A DNA stretch of 64,000 nucleotides from Oidiodendron maius Zn. Its lineage: Eukaryota; Ascomycota; Leotiomycetes; Myxotrichaceae. A model generated the notes under the pieces. It ran no database searches. It saw nothing but the letters and a program-made list of their open reading frames with translations, and had not been told where the DNA came from. Made by a program: the position numbers and the translations under genes. Location: assembly GCA_000827325.1 (NCBI GenBank), contig KN832909.1:25242-89241 (forward strand). Reading direction: 5' to 3'. Below, one piece after another: positions 55,384 to 64,000 of this stretch. The first letter of the stretch is position 1. Each line of letters starts with the position of its first letter.

Positions 55384-56320
55384 ATGGCCAAAGATAACGG
55401 CTTCAAATACTACAGATATGACCCCTCCCTCGCAGCAGCAGCCCTCTTCACTACCATCTTCCTGCTCACTTCCCTCCTGCACATCTTCCAACTCATCCGC
55501 GCACGAACGTGGTACTTTACACCCCTCGTGATCGGCTGCGTGATGGAGGGTATTGGCTACGTCGGACGGATTCTCTCTTCACATCAATCTCCGAATTGGG
55601 CACTTGGGCCATACATTCTCCAGTCAATCTTCTTGCTTGTTGCACCAGCGCTGTTTGCTGCGAGTATTTATATGATACTTGGACGGATTATTATCGCTAT
55701 TAACGGAGAAAAGTTCTCTTTGATCAAGAAGAAGTGGTTGACCAAGGTTTTCGTTACTGGAGATGTACTTTCGTTTTTGGTGTTGTCAAGTGGTATGTGG
55801 TGATCTTCTCCTGCCATTTAGCCTTGACTATCCCATTCTACCCTCCCAATATTCGATTACTGACGTCTTCTCTTTAGGCGCCGGTCTGCTGGCGGGCGGA
55901 AATTCATCGAACTCCACTCTCGGCCAAGATGTCATTCTCGCAGGTCTCTTCATCCAAATTATCGCCTTTGGCATCTTTATCTACGTTGCCATCCTCTTCC
56001 ATAGGCGAATGCTTGCCCACCCGACGTACGAATCTACGCAACAAAATATGCCCTGGCAGAGACACCTTTACGTCCTCTATTTCGTGAGTCTTCTCATCAT
56101 GGTCCGGTCCGTGGTCAGAGTGGTCGAATACATACAAGGCAATGCTGGGTACATCCTTTCACATGAAGTATTTCTCTATATCTTCGATGGTACCTTGATG
56201 TTTGTTGCGGTGGCGGTTTTTAACATTGTTCACCCGAGTGGGTTGCTGCCGGGGAGGAAGGGTCAGAATGAGGAGCATGTCCCTATGGAACCAATTCTTA
56301 TCGGGAGTGGAGGCAAATGA
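55384..56320 (+). CDS. RTA1-family membrane protein, complete
   Basis: Integral membrane protein with seven predicted spans, RTA1/lipid-translocating exporter-like, 283 residues. Exons 55384-55792 and 55878-56320; the 85-nt intron splits SSG-AGLLAGG. The start codon precedes KYYRYDPSLAAAALF, the usual N-terminal pattern. Conserved blocks: FTPLVIGCVMEGIGYVGR, WALGPYILQSIFLLVAPALF, KKWLTKVFVTGD, RSVVRVVEYIQG and FDGTLMFVAVAVFNIVHP. Members are reported in resistance to 7-aminocholesterol and other toxicants; the cargo of this one is unknown. It is paralogous to the gene at 51406, with GH79 between them. Confidence 0.85.
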
Positions 56321-56620
56321 GAAGGACTGAAAGCTATCCAAGAGTGAGTTGAAGCTTTTCATGAGGAGCCAGAGGCTAGGGCTATAACTTATAAGAAAGG
56401 TGACATTTGTACTGAACATCTACGTTAGTAGGCATACAATAAGCGATCACAATTAAAGACTAGAGTACTTAAATACGTGAATTTTTTGCGTTCACTCTCC
56501 ACCGTTCGTATTTATTCAACGCCATAACTCTAATACCACAACGCACTCCACTACGTGCTATTGATAGCAATAGAACTCAAGGCAAAGATTAGGCGTACGT
56601 CGATCTTAGGTAGTGCGCAT
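56321..56620. other. No gene seen
   Basis: 3' flank of the second RTA1 gene up to an R1-like repeat. Confidence 0.4.
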
Positions 56621-56738
56621 ATATGTTGCCACCTGAGCGATTATATATTGAGCGTTGTATCTTACATTCTAGTCTTATCTCCTTAGTTGTTTCAATATAC
56701 TGGGTGTTTTGCCTTGATACCCAACTAAAACCTGCGCA
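56621..56738 (+). repeat. R1-like solo repeat
   Basis: Begins TGTTGCCACCTGAGC, has TATATATTG early, and ends CCTTGATACCCAACTAAAACC-TGCGCA. It matches the shorter R1 half at 36951-37080 with many changes. Probably an old solo LTR. Confidence 0.5.
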
Positions 56739-57060
56739 CTGAACCTCCTCAAAATTGGAGATTATAAACGTTTAGTAGATGCTGCTCCTTCTATGCAAGT
56801 GATCCGGTTTTGAACAGTCCTTCCGGAACCCAATCTCCTTGAAACGTACGGTGAGGCTACTGACAACAAAATCCCTCTGATACTACCAGGACATGTTCTA
56901 TGTGCTTTCCAGAGTCCATATTCCTTATAGTCTCCCAAGGCCACTCAAGTCAAATTCTCCACTCGTCACTAACAACCTCATCTATCATCTTGAGCATTTT
57001 GTGTTGGCCACTCCCTGATCTTCCAGCACAAATTCTGCGTATGTAACAGCACGCAGTAAG
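56739..57060. other. No gene seen
   Basis: No recognisable feature; only a short unassigned minus-strand frame. Confidence 0.35.
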
Positions 57061-57369
57061 ATGCCAGTACCATTAGTGTCTCAGGACTGTTCGATTCTAA
57101 CAACGACATATAGTCCTCATGTACTAGCGCCGGCCAGTGTACATAAGAGTCCTGTTACGACCAAAGCTGGGCGGTATCCGAACGCCGGCCAGAGTATTTT
57201 ACGTAGGCGTCACCCTAGTATCCATTTATTGGGTAATAATGCTTCAGATAGGGAGGTTTTAAAGGGCTGGATTCCAGAGGCGTGGGAGGCGATTCCACAA
57301 GAGCTAATTGATAAGCTAGTGCTTTCAGCCCCGAATCGAGTTCGCGCACTGCGCAAGACAAAGGGGTGA
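57061..57369 (+). mobile_element. Tc1/mariner-like transposase C-terminal scrap
   Basis: The end of the plus-strand frame (EVLKGWIPEAWEAIPQELID, SAPNRVRALRKTKG) matches the last helices of Tc1-type DDE transposases, where EAW..IPQ..ID.L..S.P.R pairs with the final catalytic region. The rest of the frame is not alignable by eye and no ends were found. Confidence 0.45.
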
Positions 57370-57699
57370 TTAAGTGATTGTAGTAGGGTGGCGATTTCGG
57401 TAAAAGGCGGGGCATGCACAAATACACCTGTCCACTCATTTTTACTTTCTTGAGTGATTTCTGAGGATGCTGCCGATGACGTATCGAAGTATTCCCATCC
57501 CGGATTAGCATCATGTTCGCTGCTATCATCACTACTTTTCATCCATGTTCGCCTTGTAATTGTTCTGTCAAACGTCGCTCTCAATGCTTGTTCCCCGCGT
57601 TTGCGGGGATGCTGCCGCGCAGCAAGGTAAGCTCCCCATTTCAGATCGGTTTATGCTTCGCCAGTTTGACGGAAGTGTTCCTAATAACCATTAGCAATC
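57370..57699. other. No recognisable gene
   Basis: A minus-strand frame (57584-57210) has no domain I know. A short hairpin CCCCGCGTTTGCGGGG lies near 57594. Confidence 0.35.
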
Positions 57700-58430
57700 G
57701 GCATGACTACCTAACATCTCAATGACTCGGAGCCTGGCACAACTATAATCGTTGCAAGAGCGAGGAGTACTTAACGTACCTGCTCGTTTCCGATTAAGTG
57801 TTTCGCGCAAGCAACCACCCCCGCATCTTGAATACCCTGGATTGTGTGCATCATACTCACACCGGTCAGGTCTAGTATGGTTAATGACTACACTCATTAT
57901 GAGAACGTATCTATTGAAGGCACTCACATGGGTCAGGACTGAAGCCTTCCCAATTTCGGCCACCTTCTGGGCTACGTCCAATAGAGCCAGCAACAGGTCC
58001 GAGCTGAACTGTGACTCCTTTCCCTCTGTGCTCGCTTCCCATGATATATCCTCTTACGTACAGAAGACGCCGATCAAATGTTGCTGCCACAGTCTAACCA
58101 GAAGAGAAGACACTATTGAAATCCGTAAGCCAGACCCCGACAGGGCTGTCCTGCATACACAGGGAGCGGAAACCCAGTTCAAGTCACCAACCTGCGCACC
58201 CTCCCATCTATACGCCGACAACATAATTAGCTCTTTCGAGTGAGTTCTAAACAAAGATATAAGTGCCACTTAAGAGCTTTAAAACAAAAGCACGAAACAA
58301 GCATAAAGTGTCTGTAGCACACGTACCCTAGTCCTGTAGTCAAGTTAACCTTCTCTAACAACGTGAGCTGTGAGACAAAATCCTTGGCCTTCACATAAGC
58401 ATTAGCCCAACCGATACAGTACTTGTCGGT
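57700..58430 (-). pseudogene. GH3 beta-glucosidase, N-terminal remnant
   Basis: Minus strand, order preserved: YVKAKDFVSQLTLLEKVNLT (about 58420-58340), [66 protein letters not shown] and GIQDAGVVACAKHLIGNEQ. This is the first part of the GH3 (alpha/beta)8 domain. A TAG stop precedes TVAATF, the start is missing (cut by A+T-rich sequence near 58440), and nothing of the nucleophile region or later domains follows. Intact enzymes release glucose from cellobiose and aryl-glucosides. Confidence 0.75.
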
Positions 58431-58535
58431 AAGTTTAAGCCATTTTTAAATTACCCCGCACCCAACATTTATACTCAAGTATTAATTTAATTATTACTCC
58501 ACCATTATTAAGGCTATTAGATAAATTTTTTTTTT

Positions 58536-61500
58536 GCGACTTTAATTTATACCCTACATCTAACCTTAAACCTTAATATAAAATTAAATAACCATGAAAT
58601 CTGGAACTAGCGACCCTGGTTCTACTACCCTTCGAGTCACCTGTATCCCTCCGGCATTATAGCGGCTCCAATAGTGGTCAACGACGGATACGCTAGTCTT
58701 AAGCAAAGCATATACCACCTACTGGCAGGCGCAAGTATACATATGCAGACCCAGCGAAGCAGCAGCGATAAGGGAGAAGGGGGGCTGGAGGGTAATCACA
58801 AGGATCTCTTGCAACCATTCAAAGACTATATAATACCAGGTAAAGAGGAGGGCTTTATTGTAATACTAAAGGAGATCCTTACAACATATCAAAATATACT
58901 AGGAGCCAGCACTACAACAGAGTTAAACAACCTATAAACCACTATTAAGACACTAGTAAAAACAGTTAAAGAGGCTTTACTAGAGCCTAAGAATATATCC
59001 AAGAAGATATAAACAGTAGTAATAAAAGGGGTATATAGTACTAGTAAGGGAATAGTATATATACTAAAGGTAGTTATCCTAAAGTAATAAATCTAGGAAA
59101 TTATAGTATAAGCTTTAGAGTAGAGTAAGAATCTAGCTAAAAGAATACCTATCTAAGTAGTTAAGGCAGTTAATAAGGTACTAGAAGAGGATAGTATAAT
59201 AGTAGTAAAGAGAATATAGAATAGTAATATAGTTCTAATATTTATAGGAAATATAAAAGGCTTTATTAAAGAGATAGTATAAATAACAACTATATTTAAA
59301 GTATAAATATAGATAAAATACAGGGAGTTTATAGTTATAGTAAAAGGAATAGTAGCCTTTAGACTATATAATATCTATAATCTAATAGAGCTCTTTATTA
59401 AACTAAAGAAATATATATCTAGTATTATCTAGTATAAAATATAACTCTCTAAAACTCCTTATAAGCTATTTACTAATATAGTTCTATATATAAATAGTAT
59501 AGTTACTATTTAGAAGGCTTATTAAAAAGGAGTTATATTTAAAGTCTAAATTTTTAATATTAAACTCTATTATATAGAAATATAGATAAAGCAATACTTT
59601 AGATACTATACCTTTAGATATATTAGATAGTATTATACTAAACAGGCTAAATATAGTTATTATATCTATATAGTATATAAAGAAGAAGAAGCTAACTATC
59701 TAAAGAAAGAAAATAGTAATAAAAAGAAATATATTAATTATAAAGAAGTCTATACTATATAGAACTAGAACTACTTTACTATTAAATAGAAGAGTAATAA
59801 AGTCTATTAGATATATCTATACTAGCTACTCTAGTTTAAGGTTATCTAGAGAAATAGTAGTAGTAATATAAGTAATATACTAGCTTTATAACTAGAAGAA
59901 GATATAGATAACTTCTATTTAGTTATATATAAAAGACTACTATAGCTAAAGAGCTTCTAGTATATCTCTAGCTAACTAGTAGCTAAAAGAGAAAGATCTT
60001 TAGAAACTATCTAGATAATAAAGATATATTAAAATATTAGAATATTTATCTAGTAAAACTATAGTATAAGTATAATAAGAATCTAGAGAATATAAAGTAT
60101 CTAAGATACTATAATAAATAGCTTTAACCTTTTCTAATAATACTATTAATAATATACTAGAATATAGAAAAGAACTAGAAGATAATACTAATTATACTAA
60201 AGGATTATAATAAGTATAATATAATAGCTATATAGAAACTAGCTAGAAGTTTAGAAACTAGATAGTTTTATTATCTAGCTAATAATAAATACTATCTAGT
60301 CTATAAAGATAATAGTTAGATAGTACTATATATCTATAAATACTATAGGATTATAAAGTAGTTATAGACTATAAGGATAAACTAGTATAAAGTTACCTTT
60401 AAAGCTAAACTTAAACTACTAATAATATAGTTAATATATTTACTATATAAGAGACTAGACTAATAGAGCTTTCTTTAAATACTTCTTAAAAGACTACTAA
60501 AGAGTTACTATCTAATAGTTAGTAATATAAACCTCTATTATCTATAATAGAATAAAGAAGAGAGAATATTATAATATATAGAAATATTTCTTTTATTAAT
60601 ATAATACTAGAATCTTATACTAGTTATACTATAGAGAGAACCTACTAGATAAAGAAATATAAAGTATAAAGAAGATAAAGATAGAATATTAGACTTTATA
60701 TAATATATAAAGATATTATAGATATATTATAAGAAAAGTTTAGACTATACTAGATTAAACTATATAGTCTAACTTATATAAGTTAAAAGTATATAATATT
60801 AATAACTTTCTAGTATACTACTAAAGTAGTTATAGACTAAGATAGATAAAGACCTAATAGCTATAGAAGTAGAAACTCTAAAAATATCTCTTTTTATTAG
60901 CTCTCTAAAAGTTCTTAATTATATAACTAATTAGTTTATATAATAGCTTTAAAGAATTACTAATATTTTAACTCTATAGTATAAGACTAGCTATAGTTAA
61001 AGTAAACTATAATAGAATAAAGAAATAGATAAGATAGTAGTAAAGATATTAGTAGTATAATATAGCTACTATATAATAGTATTCTAATATATATAAATAA
61101 AGCTTTAAGAAACTATCTAGAAATAAAGATAAATAATCTAAAAAGTATAAATAAGGTATTAAAGACTAGTCTTTACTAGAGTCTTAAAATAACTAAAGAC
61201 TCTTTAGAAACTCTAATAGTAAATATAACTAAGAAATTATACCCTTTAAAAGCTACTAATAATACTATTATTATATTAAAGTAAGGATACTCTTTAGTTA
61301 GTATTTACTTATAAAGAAAAGAGTAAAACTTTAGTAAAGAAGTTCTTCTCTAGTAATAAAGTAAATCTCTAAAATATTAAGGATACTATCTAGAAGAAAG
61401 TTTTAATCTAGTAGTAATTCTCTATTAAAAAGATAGTTACTATAAAGGAAATTAAAGAAAGACTTAAATAAAGAGTCTAGAAAATACTAGAATTAAGTAA

Positions 61501-63502
61501 TAACCTTCTAGTAAGGTTCCTAAAAGTATATAATAGATCTCTTTTAATAATTCTTATAACTATAATCTAAACTAGCTTTAACTTTAAATACTTTCTAAAG
61601 TAATTCTATAATATAGAAGTAATAGTCCTTAAGAAACTAGATAAGATATTAATATAGTAATAAACAGCTAGAGACTAAAGACTAATCTCTTTACTAAATA
61701 TAGTTAGAAAACTTATTAAAAGAGTAATAGAAAGTTAAATAATAGATATAGTAGAGTTATAATAACTATTATTAGAGAATTAAATTAAAAATAGAAAAAA
61801 GTAGTCTATAGAACTTACTATATATCTAGTTACTAAAGTAATATAGATAATCTAGAGCTATAAAGTAATAGCTTTACTACTTTAGCTTAATATTAAAGGA
61901 GTCTTTAATATAATTAATTATACTAGACTTCTAGATACTCTATATAAACAGAGCTTTCTAATATAGATAGTAAAGTAGACTAATAGCTATTTTAAAGTAT
62001 ACTCTATAAAGCTTATATTTAATAATAAAGTATTAAAGCTAATATAGATTAAAATAAAGGTCTTATAGAAATCCCCTTTATTACTAATTCTATTTTTACT
62101 TTATATAGTCTTACTTTATAAAGCTTTAGAGAAGTATAAAAACCTAATAATTATAGGATTTATAGATAATATAAACCTTCTAATAGCTAGCTATAATATC
62201 TAAAAGAATTACTAGTAACTTAAAGGTATATTTAAAGTCTATAAATACTAGACTAAAATAAAAGATATAGAGTTTACTCTTTAAAAGAGTAAACTTATAT
62301 ACTTTATTTAGAAGTATATAAAGTTCTTAAAAGTAGTTTATTTAATAAAATATATAATTAATCTAGTAGAATTAGTCTAATTCTTTAAAGTCTAGCTAGA
62401 TAAAAAGCTCTAGTAAAGTTATTATCTAAAAGAAGTTAAGAAAAAGCTAGCTATCTAGAAGCTTATATTTATAAAGCTTATAGTATTAGTCTAAAGATAT
62501 AGTCTAGTCTATATAAGAGAAATCTATATTAAAGTAATAAAGATAATAATAGTATATAAAGTATCTATATAATATAAATCTAATAAAGTAGAAATAAACT
62601 CTAGAGATATTACTAACTATTTTAGTATAGTATAGTCTAACTATCTTTATATAATAACTAGAGAATATTATATAATCTAGATTTAATACTTTAAGATTAA
62701 AGTAGCTATTCTATTAATCTATATATACCTTAATAAAAGAGTTATAGAATTTAAGTTAAAACTTAAATATATAGATATAGCTAAAAAAGTATATAGTATC
62801 TATACTATAGTAGTAACTTACTTCTAATAGTAAAGAATAAGAATTAAGCTAGTAGAACTATAACTTCTATTTAAAGGAAGAGAATAGAAAATAAAGTAAA
62901 TAAATAGATAGTATATTAAAGAAAAGCTAATAATAAATAAAGTAATAAAGAAAGACTAGAGATTATAATAAGAAAATAAAGTTAAGATATAAATAAGATT
63001 CTAGAGAGGATCTAGTATAGAACTAATAGATATAGACTCTAAATTTAAAGGAAAGAAAGTACTCTAGAAATACTAAAGCTTTAAAAAGTATAAAAGCTCT
63101 CTTCTTATATAAATCTATATAAACAAGATAAAGCTCTAAGTATTTCTATTCTAGTAAAGAGTTCTAGAAGTAAATATACTATTTTATTACTATAGTATTA
63201 TAAAGGAAACACTAGCCTATATAGTCCTCTATTATCTAGAACTATAATAAAAGAGAAAGGAGCTTTAAAGGACTCTTTTACTATACCCTCTTTAAACTAT
63301 CTATAACTTTATAGTAATAATAGTAAATCTAGTTTATATAAAGATAGTAGTAAAGTAACTACTAGCTACTAGCTACTTCTCTAAGTTCTAGTAAGCCTAT
63401 AGATATATAGTAATCTAGAACTAGAAGGAAAAGAAGGAAGAAAGGGGGCTATAAAGGCTCTAGATAATATTATATAGTTAGTAATAAGACTAGCTATAAA
63501 GG
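58536..63502 (+). mobile_element. Tad-like LINE, copy A, RIP-saturated
   Basis: About 5 kb starting GCGACTTTAATTTATACC. The first 450 bp align with copy B without gaps, differing almost only by G-to-A and C-to-T. The ORF1 start codon has become ATA. ORF1 remnants include a three-knuckle gag-like region (about 59590-59760, Cys codons changed to Tyr). The reverse transcriptase (about 61680-62400) still reads IIGFIDNINLL at 62150, where an active enzyme has F-x-D-D. RNase H-like sequence should follow, but little is readable. Composition is extremely A+T-rich on the coding strand with G nearly absent in stretches. Dead element. Confidence 0.85.
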
Positions 63503-64000
63503 GCGATTTTAATTTATACCCTACATTCAACCTTAAACCTCAATATAAAATTAAATAACTACGAAATCTGGAACTAGCGACCCTGGTTCTACTACCCTTC
63601 GAGTCACCTGCGTCCCTCCGGCGTTATGGCGGCTCCAATGGTGGTCGACGACGGATACGCTGGTCTTGAGCAAAGCGTGCACCACCCACTGGCAGGCGCA
63701 AGTATGCATGCGCAGACCCAGCGAAGCAGCGGCGATGAGGGAGAAGGGGGGCTGGAGGGTAATCACGAGGATCTCTTGCGACCATTCAAAGACTATGTGA
63801 TACCAGGTAAAGAGGAGGGCTTTATTGTGATGCTGAGGGAGGTCCTCGCGACGCGTCAAAACACGCTAGGAGCCAGCACCGCGACAGAGTTGAACAACCT
63901 GCGAACCACCATCGAGACACTGGCAAAAACGGTTAAGGAGGCCCTACCGGGGCCTGAGAATACATCCAAGAAGACGTGGGCGCAGTGGCAAAGGGGGTAC
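63503..64000 (+). mobile_element. Tad-like LINE, copy B, undamaged, runs off the window
   Basis: Starts GCGATTTTAATTTATACC directly after the last base of copy A, same orientation, no spacer. Composition is normal (G+C-rich codons) and the ORF1 frame is open to the edge. The full element would be judged only with sequence beyond 64000. Confidence 0.8.
63626..64000 (+). CDS. LINE copy B ORF1 (gag-like), partial
   Basis: ATG at 63626 opens 125 codons to the window edge without a stop: AAPMVVDDGYAGLEQS, PFKDYVIPGKEEGF, TELNNLRTTIETLAKTVKEA and KKTWAQW. Tad ORF1 proteins have such an acidic, coiled-coil-like N terminus followed by CCHC knuckles; copy A shows where these should lie. The protein would bind the element's RNA. 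The same stretch in copy A is 264 nt of damaged frame (58674-58937), its start codon lost. Confidence 0.75.
   Translation, partial: MAAPMVVDDGYAGLEQSVHHPLAGASMHAQTQRSSGDEGEGGLEGNHEDLLRPFKDYVIPGKEEGFIVMLREVLATRQNTLGASTATELNNLRTTIETLAKTVKEALPGPENTSKKTWAQWQRGY

Noticed and set aside
57585-57615. GTTCCCCGCG...GCGGGGAT resembles a type I-E CRISPR repeat.
   Set aside because: Only one copy, no spacers, and a eukaryotic context. It is a simple hairpin by chance.
58674-58937. Open frame in LINE copy A as a separate gene.
   Set aside because: Alignment with copy B shows it is the damaged ORF1 N terminus using a later Met.

Overview
The window reads as nuclear DNA of a filamentous ascomycete (Pezizomycotina). 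Genes carry short introns of about 45-115 nt with GT...AG ends and CTAAC-type branch sites. Protein families are typically fungal: Zn2Cys6 regulators, RTA1 proteins, a GH79 glycosidase, a two-domain glyoxalase I, a Diels-Alderase/CrtC-like protein. Many transposons carry dense TAG/TAA stops and extreme A+T content, as repeat-induced point mutation (RIP) leaves. I cannot name the species. All gene models were spliced by eye.

Layout. 1-2547: a Zn2Cys6 regulator (minus) running off the left edge. 2850-10350: an accessory stretch with two broken FAD monooxygenases, an NmrA-like remnant abutting a LINE scrap, a pogo-type MITE, an internally deleted MULE (MULE-I) and a short-chain dehydrogenase with a poly-G frameshift. 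10853-13167: a decayed hAT element. 13475-16624: a broken regulator and a 5'-truncated MFS transporter that meet head to head at one breakpoint near 15423. 16943-20110: remnants of pogo and hAT transposases.

20664-35149 is a three-layer transposon nest. An old RIP-damaged Mutator-like element (MULE-II) was split by a Ty3/gypsy chromovirus-type LTR element (23676-31303, TSD CTAAG). Its right terminal repeat was later hit by a second MULE (MULE-III, 31564-35078, 9-bp TSD CTGAAAAGG). MULE-III has about 218-bp terminal repeats and an uninterrupted four-exon transposase of 942 codons, so it is probably an autonomous element. The LTR element shows a Tf1-like self-priming layout.

35328-56320 is the gene-bearing part. 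It holds a complete Zn2Cys6 regulator, a secreted Diels-Alderase/CrtC-like protein, a glutathione S-transferase convergent with glyoxalase I (both glutathione-dependent detoxification), a 43-residue single-span membrane protein, and two RTA1 paralogues flanking a GH79 beta-glucuronidase-like gene that appears to contain a 4-nt exon. Between them lie pogo, LINE and LTR-like debris and a repeat family carrying an 11-bp minisatellite.

57061-64000 ends in a Tc1 scrap, a truncated GH3 beta-glucosidase pseudogene and two head-to-tail Tad-like LINEs. The first (58536-63502) is saturated with G-to-A change. The second, which runs off the right edge, is clean with an open ORF1, giving a direct before-and-after view of RIP.
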